Below, in pieces: positions 15,116 to 24,841 of a stretch of DNA of 40,452 nucleotides. A program made the translations under genes and the position numbers. Source of the stretch: Streptococcus pseudopneumoniae (GTDB lineage: Bacteria; Bacillota; Bacilli; Lactobacillales; Streptococcaceae); contig NZ_JUPG01000139.1 of the NCBI RefSeq assembly GCF_001074825.1, forward strand, positions 1-40,452, written 5' to 3'. Position 1 is the first letter of the stretch; each line of letters begins with the position of its first letter. The notes under the pieces were generated by a model. The model had not been told where the DNA came from, searched no databases, and was given only the letters and a program-made list of their open reading frames with translations.

Positions 15116-15751
15116 ATGGAATTTAAAACAATTAAAGAGGACGGTCAAGTCCAAGAAGAAATCAAAAAATCACGCTTTATCTGTCATGCCAAGCGTGTTT
15201 ATAGCGAAGAAGAGGCTCGTAACTTCATTACTGCTATCAAGAAAGAGCACTACAAAGCTACGCATAACTGCTCTGCCTTCATTATTGGGGAACGTAGTGA
15301 AATCAAACGTACAAGTGATGATGGTGAACCCAGTGGTACTGCTGGCGTTCCCATGCTTGGGGTACTAGAAAATCACAATCTCACCAATGTCTGTGTGGTC
15401 GTGACACGCTACTTTGGTGGTATTAAACTAGGCGCCGGAGGATTGATTCGTGCTTACGCAGGTAGTGTCGCCTTAGCTGTCAAAGAAATTGGCATCATTG
15501 AAATAAAGGAACAGGCTGGCATTGCTATTCAAATGTCTTACGCTCAGTACCAAGAGTACAGTAACTTCCTTAAAGAACATGATCTCATAGAGCTTGAGAC
15601 AAACTTTACAGAACAAGTCGATACGATGATTTATGTTGATAAAGAAGCAAAAGAAAATATTAAAGCCGCACTTGTAGAGTTTTTTAATGGAAAAGTCACT
15701 TTAACTGATCAAGGTTTACGCGAAGTTGAAGTTCCTGTAAACTTAGTGTAA
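15116..15751 (+). CDS. yigZ: YigZ/IMPACT family protein
   Basis: A 211-residue cytoplasmic protein of the UPF0029/IMPACT family. The N-terminal domain (1-110) carries KKSRFICHA, HNCSAFIIG, the signature TSDDGEPSGTAGVPML, and VVTRYFGGIKLGAGGL. A C-terminal DUF1949 ferredoxin-like domain (about 138-195) follows. Relatives regulate translation-related kinases in eukaryotes; the bacterial function is unsettled. The -10 box six bases before the ATG and the absence of a Shine-Dalgarno point to leaderless translation. Divergent from comFA with a 56-bp gap. Confidence 0.92.
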   Translation: MEFKTIKEDGQVQEEIKKSRFICHAKRVYSEEEARNFITAIKKEHYKATHNCSAFIIGERSEIKRTSDDGEPSGTAGVPMLGVLENHNLTNVCVVVTRYFGGIKLGAGGLIRAYAGSVALAVKEIGIIEIKEQAGIAIQMSYAQYQEYSNFLKEHDLIELETNFTEQVDTMIYVDKEAKENIKAALVEFFNGKVTLTDQGLREVEVPVNLV

Positions 15752-15947
15752 ACAATGGATAATGCAGCATTTCACTGACATTTTCACCGCTACTTTAATT
15801 AGCAACATAAAAAGGTGCTTGCCAAGACCTACTAGAAAATGAAGCAATTCAAAAAGAAAACGGATAGCATTCTCCTTTACACCTATTTACTATAATTATC
15901 TTGTCAAAATCACTTAAAAATTAATAGCTTGGACCTATGATATAAAA
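15752..15947. other. Gene-free stretch after yigZ
   Basis: No ORF with start and ribosome site, no RNA gene, and no BOX or RUP element is recognised here. It is AT-rich spacer. A yigZ terminator is not evident before the hairpin at 15948. Confidence 0.5.
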
Positions 15948-15972
15948 AAATCCTATCACTTCGATAGGATTT
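15948..15972 (+). terminator. Intrinsic terminator upstream of cysK
   Basis: AAATCCTATC, 5-base loop, GATAGGATTT, then TCTATATTTT. It probably ends yigZ transcription; the cysK promoter follows at once. Confidence 0.7.
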
Positions 15973-15978
15973 CTATAT

Positions 15979-16007
15979 TTTACAAATGGTATAGATAGCG
16001 TTATACT
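15979..16007 (+). promoter_or_regulatory. Promoter of cysK with overlapping palindrome
   Basis: TTTACA (15979-15984), 17-bp spacer, TATACT (16002-16007). An imperfect palindrome GTATA-N8-TATAC (15989-16006) covers the spacer and -10, a plausible site for a cysteine-metabolism repressor. The regulator is not identified. Confidence 0.7.
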
Positions 16008-16036
16008 ATAGATATCTTATACAAAGAGGTATTCAT

Positions 16037-16963
16037 ATGTCTATTTATAACAACATTACTGAATTAATCGGTCAAACTCCGATTGTTAAACTCAACAACA
16101 TTGTGCCAGAAGGTGCTGCGGACGTCTATGTAAAGCTTGAAGCATTTAACCCTGGTTCATCGGTAAAAGACCGTATTGCCCTTAGCATGATTGAAAAAGC
16201 TGAACAAGATGGTATTCTGAAACCTGGCTCTACTATTGTTGAAGCAACAAGTGGAAACACTGGTATTGGACTTTCATGGGTAGGTGCTGCTAAAGGGTAT
16301 AAAGTTGTCATTGTTATGCCTGAAACTATGAGTGTAGAACGCCGTAAGATTATCCAAGCCTATGGCGCTGAACTCGTCCTCACTCCTGGTAGTGAAGGAA
16401 TGAAAGGTGCTATCGCCAAGGCTCAAGAAATCGCTGCTGAACGTGATGGTTTCCTTCCTCTTCAATTTGACAATCCAGCAAATCCAGAAGTACACGAAAG
16501 AACAACAGGAGCTGAGATACTAGCTGCTTTCGGTAAAGATGGATTAGATGCCTTTGTTGCTGGAGTTGGTACCGGTGGAACGATTTCTGGTGTTTCTCAT
16601 GCACTCAAATCAGCAAATTCTAACATTCAAGTTTTTGCAGTAGAGGCAGATGAATCTGCTATTCTATCTGGTGAAAAACCTGGACCACACAAAATTCAAG
16701 GTATCTCAGCTGGATTTATTCCTGATACACTGGATACAAAGGCTTATGATGGTATCGTTCGTGTAACGTCAGACGATGCTCTAGCACTCGGCCGTGAAAT
16801 TGGTGGAAAGGAAGGTTTCCTTGTAGGGATTTCTTCAGCTGCAGCTATCTACGGAGCCATCGAGGTTGCCAAAAAATTAGGTACAGGTAAGAAAGTCCTT
16901 GCTCTAGCACCAGATAACGGCGAACGTTATTTGTCTACAGCACTCTATGAATTTGAAGTGTAG
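16037..16963 (+). CDS. cysK: Cysteine synthase A (O-acetylserine sulfhydrylase)
   Basis: A 308-residue PLP enzyme forming cysteine from O-acetylserine and sulfide. The PLP lysine is K44 in [11 protein letters not shown]; the substrate loop is TSGNTGIG (about 71-78); the phosphate-binding loop is GTGGTISG (about 178-185); the serine contacting the pyridine nitrogen lies in GISSAAA. The length is normal for CysK. AGAGG precedes the ATG. Monocistronic, between a strong upstream promoter and its own terminator. Confidence 0.96.
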   Translation: MSIYNNITELIGQTPIVKLNNIVPEGAADVYVKLEAFNPGSSVKDRIALSMIEKAEQDGILKPGSTIVEATSGNTGIGLSWVGAAKGYKVVIVMPETMSVERRKIIQAYGAELVLTPGSEGMKGAIAKAQEIAAERDGFLPLQFDNPANPEVHERTTGAEILAAFGKDGLDAFVAGVGTGGTISGVSHALKSANSNIQVFAVEADESAILSGEKPGPHKIQGISAGFIPDTLDTKAYDGIVRVTSDDALALGREIGGKEGFLVGISSAAAIYGAIEVAKKLGTGKKVLALAPDNGERYLSTALYEFEV

Positions 16964-16979
16964 TCTCCTAAATACATTT

Positions 16980-17001
16980 AGCCCTTATTATAGGGCTTTT
17001 T
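16980..17001 (+). terminator. Terminator of cysK
   Basis: AGCCCT, 6-base loop, AGGGCT, then TTTT. Confidence 0.85.
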
Positions 17002-17051
17002 ATTTATACCTTAAAAGTAGGAACATCTCCCTATAAAGATCGATTGCATAG

Positions 17052-17079
17052 AAAAAGGAAGCAATTTGGCTTCCTTTTT
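17052..17079. terminator. Bidirectional terminator at the end of tsf
   Basis: AAAAAGGAAGC, 6-base loop, GCTTCCTTTTT. It mainly serves tsf on the minus strand, backing up cysK from the other side. Confidence 0.88.
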
Positions 17080-17083
17080 ATTA

Positions 17084-18124
17084 TTAGTTATTCAAGGCTG
17101 CTGCCATTGTAGCTGCAACTTCAGCTTCAAAGTCATTTGCAGCTTTCTCAATACCTTCACCAACTTCAAAGCGAGCGAACTCAACTACTGAAGCGTTAAC
17201 TGATTCAAGGTATGCTTCAACTGTCTTGCTGTCATCCATGATGTAAACTTGTGCAAGAAGTGTGTAAGCTTGGTCAACTTTAGTGTTATCAAGCATGAAG
17301 CGATCCATTTTACCTGGGATGATTTTGTCCCAGATTTTTTCTGGTTTACCTTCTGCAGCCAATTCAGCTTTGATGTCAGCTTCAGCTTGCGCAATTACTT
17401 CATCAGTCAATTGAGCTTTTGATCCATACTTCAAGTGTGGAAGAGCTGGTTTGTTAACCATTGCACGGCTTTCGTTGTCTTGGTCGATTACGTGGTTCAA
17501 TTGTGCCAACTCATCTTTAACGAATTGCTCATCCAATTCTTTGTAAGAAAGAACTGTTGGTTTCATCGCTGCGATGTGCATTGACAATTGTTTAGCAAGA
17601 GCTTCGTCTCCACCTTCAACAACTGAAATAACACCGATACGTCCACCGTTATGTTGGTATGCTCCAAAGTGTTGTGCATCTGTTTTTTCAATCAATGCAA
17701 AGCGACGGAATGAGATTTTTTCTCCGATAGTTGCTGTTGCAGATACGTATGCAGCTTCAAGAGTTTCACCTGAAGGCATTGTCAAAGCAAGAGCTTCTTC
17801 ATTGTTAGCAGGTTTTCCTTCAGCAATAACTTTAGCTGTAGTATTTACCAATTCAACGAATTGAGCATTTTTCGCAACGAAGTCAGTTTCAGCGTTTACT
17901 TCAATAACTGCTGCAACATTACCGTTAACGTAAACACCAGTCAAACCTTCTGCAGCAACACGGTCAGCCTTCTTAGCTGCCTTAGCCATACCTTTTTCAC
18001 GAAGCAATTCAATCGCTTTTTCGATGTCACCGTCTGTTTCTACAAGCGCTTTTTTAGCGTCCATAACACCGGCACCAGATTTTTCACGCAACTCTTTTAC
18101 AAGTTTAGCTGTAATTTCTGCCAT
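17084..18124 (-). CDS. tsf: Translation elongation factor EF-Ts
   Basis: A 346-residue nucleotide-exchange factor for EF-Tu. The N-terminal UBA-like domain (1-55, [16 protein letters not shown]) is followed by the conserved TDFVAKN motif (80-86), then the core N and C subdomains. It is longer than the E. coli protein (283 residues) because of an insertion in the core, as usual for streptococci. AGGAGA precedes the ATG. It is encoded after rpsB with a strong hairpin between. Confidence 0.96.
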   Translation of the reverse strand: MAEITAKLVKELREKSGAGVMDAKKALVETDGDIEKAIELLREKGMAKAAKKADRVAAEGLTGVYVNGNVAAVIEVNAETDFVAKNAQFVELVNTTAKVIAEGKPANNEEALALTMPSGETLEAAYVSATATIGEKISFRRFALIEKTDAQHFGAYQHNGGRIGVISVVEGGDEALAKQLSMHIAAMKPTVLSYKELDEQFVKDELAQLNHVIDQDNESRAMVNKPALPHLKYGSKAQLTDEVIAQAEADIKAELAAEGKPEKIWDKIIPGKMDRFMLDNTKVDQAYTLLAQVYIMDDSKTVEAYLESVNASVVEFARFEVGEGIEKAANDFEAEVAATMAAALNN

Positions 18125-18145
18125 TTTGATTCTCCTATATTTTTT

Positions 18146-18181
18146 AAAAATAGGAGAGCCGGGCTAAGCCCCGCCCTCCTA
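18146..18181 (-). terminator. Strong hairpin between rpsB and tsf (partial terminator)
   Basis: A GC-rich stem of 14 positions (18151-18164 with 18168-18181; one mismatch, one wobble) with a 3-base loop and TTTTT on the 3' side of the minus strand. It looks like a full intrinsic terminator yet lies inside the conserved rpsB-tsf operon, with no good tsf promoter seen behind it. Confidence 0.75.
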
Positions 18182-18202
18182 GGTAATTACTATTTATATG
18201 AA

Positions 18203-18982
18203 TTAAGCGTTGTCGCCTTCTACGACTTCAACGATTTCTTCGATTGAATCTGCTTGAGCTTCTGAAGCTGCAAATTCTGCTTCAACTGCTGCTGCATCTT
18301 CACCTTGACGTCCTTCGATGATAGCGTCAGCCAATTTAGCTGTAATCAATTTAACAGCGCGGATAGCGTCATCGTTAGCTGGGATGATTACATCAATATC
18401 ATCTGGATCAGTATTTGTGTCAACCATCGCTACAACTGGGATTCCCAATTTTTTAGCTTCTTTAACAGCGATTTGCTCTTTATGTGGGTCAACTACATAC
18501 ATCACATCTGGAATACGAGGCATATCTTCGATACCACCCAAGAATTTTTCAAGACGTGCACGTTGTTTGTTAAGAAGTGCAACTTCTTTTTTAGGAAGAA
18601 CTTCGAAAGTTCCATCTTCTTCCATACGTTTGATTTCTTTCAAACGAGCGATACGTTTTTGGATTGTTCCCCAGTTTGTAAGAGTTCCACCCAACCAACG
18701 GTGGTTGATGAAGTATTGACCTGAACGTACGGCTTCTTCAGCAACTGCATCAGCCGCTTGTTTCTTAGTACCAACGAACAATACAACTGCATCGTTAGCT
18801 GCTGCATCACGCATGAAGTCGTATGCTTGGTCAGCGTATTTTACAGTTTGTTGCAAGTCGATAACGTGGATTCCGTTACGCTCTGTAAAGATGTATTTAG
18901 CCATCTTAGGGTTCCAGCGACGAGTTTGGTGACCAAAGTGTACACCAGCCTCAAGAAGTTGTTTCATTGAAATTACTGCCAT
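18203..18982 (-). CDS. rpsB: 30S ribosomal protein uS2
   Basis: A 259-residue small-subunit protein. The start [20 protein letters not shown] and later signatures (WLGGTLTNW, then [12 protein letters not shown], then [17 protein letters not shown]) are typical of uS2. The acidic C-terminal extension (about 225-259) is common in streptococci. The frame is open 28 codons further upstream, but AAGGAG lies before the ATG at 18982, matching the conserved N-terminus. Confidence 0.97.
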   Translation of the reverse strand: MAVISMKQLLEAGVHFGHQTRRWNPKMAKYIFTERNGIHVIDLQQTVKYADQAYDFMRDAAANDAVVLFVGTKKQAADAVAEEAVRSGQYFINHRWLGGTLTNWGTIQKRIARLKEIKRMEEDGTFEVLPKKEVALLNKQRARLEKFLGGIEDMPRIPDVMYVVDPHKEQIAVKEAKKLGIPVVAMVDTNTDPDDIDVIIPANDDAIRAVKLITAKLADAIIEGRQGEDAAAVEAEFAASEAQADSIEEIVEVVEGDNA

Positions 18983-19098
18983 GAGTATTTCTCCTTTTTG
19001 TTTTTTTCCTCTTCTTGACTTCAACTCGCAAAACGACCCAAGGGCAACTGTCTCACAATTCATCAAGAATGAGTATTATCGTTCACACGACAAGTTTC

Positions 19099-19127
19099 AT
19101 TTTACCATACTTTTTCAATATTTTCAA
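19099..19127 (-). promoter_or_regulatory. Promoter of rpsB-tsf
   Basis: Minus-strand TTGAAA (19127-19122), 17-bp spacer, extended -10 TGGTAAAAT (hexamer at 19104-19099). It leaves a leader of about 110 bases before rpsB, room for uS2 autoregulation, but no known leader fold was identified. Confidence 0.75.
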
Positions 19128-19164
19128 GTTTTTTAAGAATTTTTTTAGAGAGACTATCGCCACT

Positions 19165-19189
19165 AAAAAAGAGACTCTATTAAGTCTCC
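19165..19189 (-). terminator. Terminator of pcsB
   Basis: GAGACT (19171-19176), 6-base loop, AGTCTC (19183-19188), then TTTTTT on the minus strand. Confidence 0.82.
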
Positions 19190-19197
19190 TTTTCTAA

Positions 19198-20385
19198 TTA
19201 ATCTGCATAAATATATGTTACAAAACCTGACGACGTAGTTGTCGGATTGAACCACCCACGATGATTCCCAAGCGTGCGATTACCAGCATAATTTGATTCT
19301 GACACTTGGATACGTGTTGTTGATTCTACAGCAGTGACTACCGCTACGTGTCCATATCCACCATCATTCCAACATGCAATCGCACCAACTTGAGGTGTCG
19401 AACCTGTACGGAATCCTGCAGCAGCTGCACTTGTAGCCCACTGTGCTCCATTACCCCAATAGTCTCCAGCCCAAGGTGCTAATGTTTTAACTCCCCATGT
19501 ACATTCTCCAATTGGATAACTTGAAGCATTTGTACTGTATGTTGGGCGTTGTTTGACTGCCACAGGAGTGTATGTTGTTGATTCCGAAGAAGCTACAGCT
19601 TGAACCTGTGCTGCAAAAGTCGTATTTCCAGAAGCAACAACTGTTTGTTGTTGACTTACTTGTTTTGCCTTGTAAGCTGCTTCTGCCTCTGCTGCTGCTT
19701 TTGCTGCCGCTTCTGCTTCTGCTTTTTTCTCTAGCAAACTTGCTTTTTCATCTTCTGCTGTCGCTTTTTCAGCAGCAAGATTTAATTCTGCAGCCTTCAA
19801 CTCAGCTTGTTTCGTTGTTAGAGCTTGTGCATCATCAGACAATTTCTGTTGATTTGCAATTACTGTATTAATTGCGTCATTGTTTGCCACTTGCTTCTCA
19901 GAAATTGCTTTTTTATCTGCTTTTTGTTGTTCCAACATTTTGTTGTTAGCAGATACGATTTCATTCATTGCTGCAACACGTGAAATAGCTTCTGTAATTG
20001 ATTTTGAGTTTACAATTGTATTAATGTAGCTAGTTGCAGCTCCATTTGTTTGAGCACTACGAGCTTGTTTTTCCAAAGAATCATTGCGAGATACGATGTT
20101 TTTAGAAAGTTCTGTAATCTCACTCTCAAGTTTTTTGGATTCTGCTTGCAATCTATCATTTTCAGCTTGCAAGTTAGATTGCTCCGCTTGAATAGCCGAT
20201 ACTTGCTCCTGAATTTGGTCAACTTGTTTTTGGGCTTCTTGTTGTTGTGCTGTTAAGTTACTAATTTTATTATCTTGAGCAGCAATTTTGTCATTAGTAG
20301 TTTCTGCATGCGCAGTTGTTAAAACAGCTACTTGAGAAACCATTACTGTACTTAATAAAAGTGACGCTAAGATTTTTTTCTTCAT
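19198..20385 (-). CDS. pcsB: Cell-division peptidoglycan hydrolase PcsB
   Basis: A 395-residue secreted hydrolase that splits septal peptidoglycan with FtsEX. It has a signal peptide (1-27, ending AHA) and a long coiled coil (about 34-225) that docks to FtsX. An Ala-rich linker (about 200-265) leads to a C-terminal CHAP domain with catalytic C295 (GECTWG) and H346 (GYGHVAVV). Length and layout match pneumococcal PcsB (about 392 residues), which is controlled by WalRK; a WalR-like box precedes the promoter. Located directly after mreCD, tying elongation and division functions. Confidence 0.95.
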   Translation of the reverse strand: MKKKILASLLLSTVMVSQVAVLTTAHAETTNDKIAAQDNKISNLTAQQQEAQKQVDQIQEQVSAIQAEQSNLQAENDRLQAESKKLESEITELSKNIVSRNDSLEKQARSAQTNGAATSYINTIVNSKSITEAISRVAAMNEIVSANNKMLEQQKADKKAISEKQVANNDAINTVIANQQKLSDDAQALTTKQAELKAAELNLAAEKATAEDEKASLLEKKAEAEAAAKAAAEAEAAYKAKQVSQQQTVVASGNTTFAAQVQAVASSESTTYTPVAVKQRPTYSTNASSYPIGECTWGVKTLAPWAGDYWGNGAQWATSAAAAGFRTGSTPQVGAIACWNDGGYGHVAVVTAVESTTRIQVSESNYAGNRTLGNHRGWFNPTTTSSGFVTYIYAD

Positions 20386-20420
20386 ATTACGTAGATACTC
20401 CTTCTTTTAAAGACAATACT

Positions 20421-20464
20421 AGTATACCAAAAAAAGGCCTAATGAATATTACGCCTTTGTTACA
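20421..20464 (-). promoter_or_regulatory. pcsB promoter with WalR-like site
   Basis: -10 TATACT (minus, 20426-20421) with no convincing -35, as expected for an activator-dependent promoter. Upstream, TGTAAC-AAAGGC-GTAATA (20464-20447) resembles the WalR direct-repeat site of pneumococcal pcsB. The arms AAAGGC and GCCTTT plus a T run between site and -10 could also form the mreD terminator. Confidence 0.6.
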
Positions 20465-20478
20465 TTTTTGTTTCTTTC

Positions 20479-20973
20479 TCATAGATAATATTTTTCAAAA
20501 ATAAACTGAAAAATAAGCATCCACACAAGATTTAAAATCATGGATGGTACTAGGCTATAAACGATAAAAATCGGCAGACTATCTACAGTTAAACCTACCA
20601 CTAATGCAAAAAGATAAGCTCCCATATCAAATAGAAAACTCATAACAATCATAGCTAAGATTCTTGTCCAGCGATTCAACAAAATAACACTATTCAATTT
20701 ATGAAGGAAGGCTCCTAATAAGATAAATAAGAGAGTTGCAATCCCTATTAGATGGAAAAAGTAAACATCGTAAACCAAGCCTATCACAAAACAATAGACT
20801 AGGTAGAGATACTCTGATACTTCTATCGTCTCAAATAAGAGAAATAGAAAAAGAAAATGACTAGCCAAATGTACATGGGGAAAAAATGAGCCCAGAAGCT
20901 GGCTAACATGGGCGTCAATTAGAACAAAGAAAGGAAGCAATAAAAACACTCCAACCCGCTTCAACTGTCTCAT
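20479..20973 (-). CDS. mreD: Rod shape-determining protein MreD
   Basis: A 164-residue integral membrane protein with about five hydrophobic segments and little soluble sequence, typical of MreD. In ovococci, MreC and MreD guide peripheral peptidoglycan synthesis although MreB is absent. Its ATG overlaps the mreC stop (TAATG), so translation is coupled. Confidence 0.9.
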   Translation of the reverse strand: MRQLKRVGVFLLLPFFVLIDAHVSQLLGSFFPHVHLASHFLFLFLLFETIEVSEYLYLVYCFVIGLVYDVYFFHLIGIATLLFILLGAFLHKLNSVILLNRWTRILAMIVMSFLFDMGAYLFALVVGLTVDSLPIFIVYSLVPSMILNLVWMLIFQFIFEKYYL

Positions 20974-21791
20974 TATGAATTCCCCACTAATTCTATCACA
21001 TCCACATTATGAGTATCTGCACTCAATTTAACAGTTACTTCTCGTGTCAAATAGTCTGTACTATGCGTTGTGGTAACTACTTCACCAACAGGAATATCCG
21101 CAACGTTAAAGTTTCCTAATCCACCCGTTGTTACTTTATCGCCTGTACTAATATCGCTATTACTATTTAATTGACTAATTTTAAGAACTTCATTTTCCTT
21201 GTCATAGCCAACAATAATTCCATAAATTGTGGTAGTGCCGTGTTGAATTTTAACAGAAATCTTATCAGCATTTTCCGTATTTGTCAGAATGTTGACTATG
21301 GTAGAGTTGTCCTCTACTTTTGAAACACTCCCAATCAAGCCACCATTTGCAATAGCTAACATGTTCTCAGAAGCACCTTTTGATTTACCTGCATCTAAGG
21401 TCAACTCCTGCTTCCAAGATACTGGAGATCGCATAATAACATCTGCTGCCAAAGTCTTTGTAGCTTGCAACTTGGACTTCATATCAAGCAATTTGCGCAG
21501 TTGTTCATTTTCCGTCTTTAAACTTTCCGCCTCATTTGATTTAACTTCTAATTGGTAAATCTGTTTCTTCAAACTTTCATTTTCATTATATGTTCGTGTC
21601 AAATGAGCCAAATCTGATTTAACAGAATCAAACCACCGAAAAGGGTTTTGCACAACCCTATCAACCAATGAGATTCCATCTCCTAATTTTGTCACAATTG
21701 TACTTGAATAAGTCGTCGCTAAGAGAGCTGACACAAGCAGAACAGTGACAAAAACAATAATGACATATTTTGATTTTTTAAAACGGTTCAT
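20973..21791 (-). CDS. mreC: Cell shape-determining protein MreC
   Basis: A 272-residue protein anchored by one N-terminal membrane segment (about 9-28). An extracellular coiled coil (about 63-108) and the two-lobed MreC beta domain follow (DVIMRSPVSWKQELTLDAGKS, then NGGLIGSVSKVEDNST, then VTTGGLGNF, then IPVGEV). It organises elongation-type peptidoglycan synthesis with MreD, RodZ and class B PBPs. It follows ecfT by 59 bp; GGTAGGG lies before the ATG. Confidence 0.94.
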   Translation of the reverse strand: MNRFKKSKYVIIVFVTVLLVSALLATTYSSTIVTKLGDGISLVDRVVQNPFRWFDSVKSDLAHLTRTYNENESLKKQIYQLEVKSNEAESLKTENEQLRKLLDMKSKLQATKTLAADVIMRSPVSWKQELTLDAGKSKGASENMLAIANGGLIGSVSKVEDNSTIVNILTNTENADKISVKIQHGTTTIYGIIVGYDKENEVLKISQLNSNSDISTGDKVTTGGLGNFNVADIPVGEVVTTTHSTDYLTREVTVKLSADTHNVDVIELVGNS

Positions 21792-21850
21792 ATCCCTACC
21801 TTTATATCAAAAACTGTTACAGTAACTTTTAATCAATTCTTTAAATGCTA

Positions 21851-22645
21851 CTAAGATTTTAAGAAAAATAAGCAACAACCAAGTACGAGAATAACAAGAA
21901 TTGCTAGCGTATCCTTTCGGGTCCATTTCAATTGTCTGTATTGACTTCTGCCTTTTCCCCCCTGATAACCACGCGCTTCCATGGCGATAGCCAAGGAATC
22001 TGCACGTTTTAAACTTGTCGCAAAAAGAGGAATCAAAATAGGAATCATAGCCTTTACTTTTTGAACAATACTTCCTTCTCCAAAATCCACTCCACGCGCT
22101 TTCTGTGCATTCATAATCCGCGTCGTATCATCCATCAAGGTTGGGACAAAACGCAAACTCATGGACAGCATCAATCCAATTTCATGGACTGGAACTTTCA
22201 CACGCTTTAAAGGCGCTAACAAAGCTTCGACAGCTGATGCTAAACTTAAGGGCATGGTCGTTAAGGTTAACAAAGTTGAAAAGAAAATAATCAATACAAA
22301 GCGACAAAAAATAATTCCAGCTTGTTGCAAAGCATAATCTGTGATTCTCACAAACGAAAACTCAAATAAAACATTCCCATTAGAAATGAAAAACAATTGA
22401 AAAATAGTTGTGAAGGCAATCAAGAAAAACATAGACTTCAAGCCCTGAATAAAAAATGAAATAGATACTCCTGACAAGGCAATAAATATCCCTGTTGCTA
22501 TAAAAAGAATCAGATTCGTCAAAGGATTATTAGCCCAAAACACAATCAAAATCAGTAGCATCATAGCCATCAATTTGCTACGTGGATCCAACCGGTGAAC
22601 AATCGAATCCCCTGGGATATAACGTCCCAAAATCATACTATCCAT
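21851..22645 (-). CDS. ecfT: ECF transporter transmembrane component EcfT
   Basis: A 264-residue membrane protein of the CbiQ family with several hydrophobic segments and the two coupling-helix motifs ending in Ala-Arg-Gly (AQKARG near 188 and AMEARG near 232). It links the two ATPases to exchangeable vitamin-binding S components encoded elsewhere. The start overlaps the ecfA2 end by 8 bp. Confidence 0.93.
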   Translation of the reverse strand: MDSMILGRYIPGDSIVHRLDPRSKLMAMMLLILIVFWANNPLTNLILFIATGIFIALSGVSISFFIQGLKSMFFLIAFTTIFQLFFISNGNVLFEFSFVRITDYALQQAGIIFCRFVLIIFFSTLLTLTTMPLSLASAVEALLAPLKRVKVPVHEIGLMLSMSLRFVPTLMDDTTRIMNAQKARGVDFGEGSIVQKVKAMIPILIPLFATSLKRADSLAIAMEARGYQGGKGRSQYRQLKWTRKDTLAILVILVLGCCLFFLKS

Positions 22646-23477
22646 TTAGCGACTCCTTGAACTCCTCTATCTTAATCGGTAATCGTTTAAATGACACGCC
22701 TCTATCAACCAATCGTTTACAAAAAGCTGTAATTTTAGGTACTCCCAACTGCACTTCTTCCATAAAGACAACATCTTGAAAGACATCACTCGGTTTGCCA
22801 CCCTTAACTAAACGTCCCTTTTCCATTACATAGACTTGATTCGCATATTCAGCAACATCATCCATCAAATGCGTTACCAAGACGATAGTCATCCCTGACT
22901 GGTGGAGTTTTTTAAACAAATTCATCAACTCTTTTCTCCCCAGGGGATCTAGGCCTGCTGTAGGTTCATCTAAGACTAATATAGCTGGCTCCATGGCAAG
23001 TATGCCTGCAATGGCTACACGTCTCATTTGTCCACCTGACAGCTCAAACGGGCTACGATCAAAAAGTGATTCATCAATTCCAACCAGAGCCAGTTTCTCA
23101 CGCGCAATCTTCTCCGCATCTTCTTCAGAAACTCCAAAATTTTGCGGTCCAAAAGAAACATCCTTCAAAACTGTTTCTTCAAAGATCTGATTTTCAGCAA
23201 ACTGAAATACCAAGCCAACCTGTTTTCTAATTTGACGAATATCTTTATTTTTAGACGTCGAAGTGATTAAGGTATCAAAAACCTGCACGCTTCCTTGACT
23301 TGGCACCAATAAACCGTTTAAAAGTTGTAAAATGGTTGATTTGCCACTACCTGTGTGGCCAATTAAAGCCGTATAAGAACCATCTTCAATCGTTAAAGAA
23401 ACATCTGACAAAGCTGTTGAAGCTAAGGGAGTCCCTTCTTGATATGTAAAACTCACATTTTCTAGAGCAATTCCCAT
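22638..23477 (-). CDS. ecfA2: ECF transporter ATPase EcfA2
   Basis: A 279-residue ATPase with Walker [10 protein letters not shown] (about 38-46), the EcfA2-type Q-loop [17 protein letters not shown], signature LSGGQMRR, and Walker [14 protein letters not shown]. It pairs with EcfA1 and EcfT to power uptake of vitamins. It overlaps ecfA1 by 16 bp. Confidence 0.94.
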   Translation of the reverse strand: MGIALENVSFTYQEGTPLASTALSDVSLTIEDGSYTALIGHTGSGKSTILQLLNGLLVPSQGSVQVFDTLITSTSKNKDIRQIRKQVGLVFQFAENQIFEETVLKDVSFGPQNFGVSEEDAEKIAREKLALVGIDESLFDRSPFELSGGQMRRVAIAGILAMEPAILVLDEPTAGLDPLGRKELMNLFKKLHQSGMTIVLVTHLMDDVAEYANQVYVMEKGRLVKGGKPSDVFQDVVFMEEVQLGVPKITAFCKRLVDRGVSFKRLPIKIEEFKESLNG

Positions 23478-24289
23478 AGCTTATCCTCTAGCTCACTTTC
23501 TGTCAAATAATTTTCAGGCAAATCATAGCCATTCTGGCTCAAAAAATTTTTTAATTGATTGGCAAAAGGATCGTCTAATCCAATTTGATCTAAATCATTT
23601 CGTGAGAAAAGCTCCCTTGGACTACTAGTTGATTCAATTGACCCTTTTTTCATTACCAATACGCGATCACTCATGGCAACTTCTTCCAAATCATGTGTAA
23701 TGGAAATGACCGTCATATCATAGTCTTTTCGAATTCCTTGTACTGTCTCAATAAGTTCTCTACGACCCTCAGGATCCAACATACTCGTTGCCTCATCTAG
23801 GATTAGAATCGCTGGTCTTAGGGCTACAACACCTGCAATAGCCACACGTTGCTTTTGGCCACCTGATAGACGTGCTGGCTCTCTCTTTTTAAATTCCAAC
23901 ATGCCAACTAAAGCCAGAGCTTCCTCCACTCTCTTTTTCATTTCTTGACGAGAAAGGCCCTGATTTTCCAAACCAAAGGCAACATCATCTTCAACAGTCG
24001 CTCCAACAAATTGATTGTCTGGATTTTGAAAAACCATACCGATTTGACGACGTATATTCCAAACATTTTCCTCAGTCAAACGTTGGCCATCAATTACAAT
24101 CTCTCCCGATTCTGCTTCCAATAAGCCATCAATTAATCGAACCGTCGTTGATTTACCACTACCATTATGCCCTACAATCGAAAGCCATTCTCCACGTTTC
24201 ACGTGAAACGTATTATCCTTCACATCATAGTATTCTTGACTTTCCTTATAGCGAAAGGAAAGATTTTTTACATCAATTATTGATTTCAT
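23462..24289 (-). CDS. ecfA1: ECF transporter ATPase EcfA1
   Basis: A 275-residue ATPase with Walker [10 protein letters not shown] (about 40-48), the EcfA1 hallmark Q-loop [19 protein letters not shown], signature LSGGQKQR, Walker [14 protein letters not shown], and switch His in SITHDLEEV. Its ATG overlaps the pgsA stop (ATGA). The coding sequence near its 5' end contains a parS site. Confidence 0.94.
   Translation of the reverse strand: MKSIIDVKNLSFRYKESQEYYDVKDNTFHVKRGEWLSIVGHNGSGKSTTVRLIDGLLEAESGEIVIDGQRLTEENVWNIRRQIGMVFQNPDNQFVGATVEDDVAFGLENQGLSRQEMKKRVEEALALVGMLEFKKREPARLSGGQKQRVAIAGVVALRPAILILDEATSMLDPEGRRELIETVQGIRKDYDMTVISITHDLEEVAMSDRVLVMKKGSIESTSSPRELFSRNDLDQIGLDDPFANQLKNFLSQNGYDLPENYLTESELEDKLWELL
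24195..24210. other. parS site (ParB binding) inside ecfA1
   Basis: CGTTTCACGTGAAACG, a perfect 16-bp palindrome matching the parS consensus TGTTTCACGTGAAACA at 14 of 16 positions. The palindrome extends to 18 bp (24194-24211). ParB (Spo0J) loads here, spreads and recruits SMC for chromosome segregation. Such sites cluster near oriC. Confidence 0.9.
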
Positions 24290-24831
24290 TTCGAACCAAA
24301 TGTCCCTTTAAATACATAGGCACTACCCTTGAAATAATCATAGCCAGAGTAGATAGTGAAAAACAAGGCCACATAAAGTAAAACTTGGCCAATCAAAGTC
24401 CAATGTAATAACAAGAAAATAATCGCAAACATCTGACTGAAAGTTTTAATTTTCCCAGGCATTGCTGCTGCTAAGACTGTCCCACCAGTTTCAACCAATA
24501 AAAGCCTTAAACCTGTCACAGCCAACTCTCGACAGATAATCACTGCAACAATCCAAGCCGGAGCCATCCCTAACTCAATCAACATAATAAAAGCCGACAT
24601 AACTAGTAGCTTATCCGCCATAGGATCTGCAAATTTACCAAAATTACTGACCACATTCCATTTACGAGCTAAATATCCATCTAAATAATCTGTAATACTA
24701 GCAATAGCAAAGATAATAGTTGCTACTATATGACTCTCTATCGAATTTCCTACTGTTAAAATAAAGAGAAAAATAGGTATGAAGAGAATTCGACCTATTG
24801 TTAAGAGATTTGGAATTTGTTCTTTTTTCAT
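24286..24831 (-). CDS. pgsA: CDP-diacylglycerol--glycerol-3-phosphate 3-phosphatidyltransferase
   Basis: A 181-residue membrane enzyme making phosphatidylglycerol phosphate, the committed step to PG, cardiolipin and the lipoteichoic acid glycerol supply. The CDP-alcohol phosphotransferase motif D-G-x2-A-R-x8-G-x3-D-x3-D is complete (DGYLARKWNVVSNFGKFADP, then MADK; about 48-70). About six hydrophobic segments. AAGGA precedes the ATG; it follows rodZ by 10 bp. Confidence 0.94.
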   Translation of the reverse strand: MKKEQIPNLLTIGRILFIPIFLFILTVGNSIESHIVATIIFAIASITDYLDGYLARKWNVVSNFGKFADPMADKLLVMSAFIMLIELGMAPAWIVAVIICRELAVTGLRLLLVETGGTVLAAAMPGKIKTFSQMFAIIFLLLHWTLIGQVLLYVALFFTIYSGYDYFKGSAYVFKGTFGSK

Positions 24832-24841
24832 TCGTTTTTCC

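Noticed and set aside
18305..18724. Long plus-strand ORFs (133-139 codons) opposite rpsB
   Set aside because: They mirror the codon pattern of a highly expressed gene and have no start signals or homologous features.
21801..21806. TTTATA (minus TATAAA) as an mreC promoter
   Set aside because: It would place the start inside the ribosome binding site; mreC is more likely read from the upstream ecf cluster.
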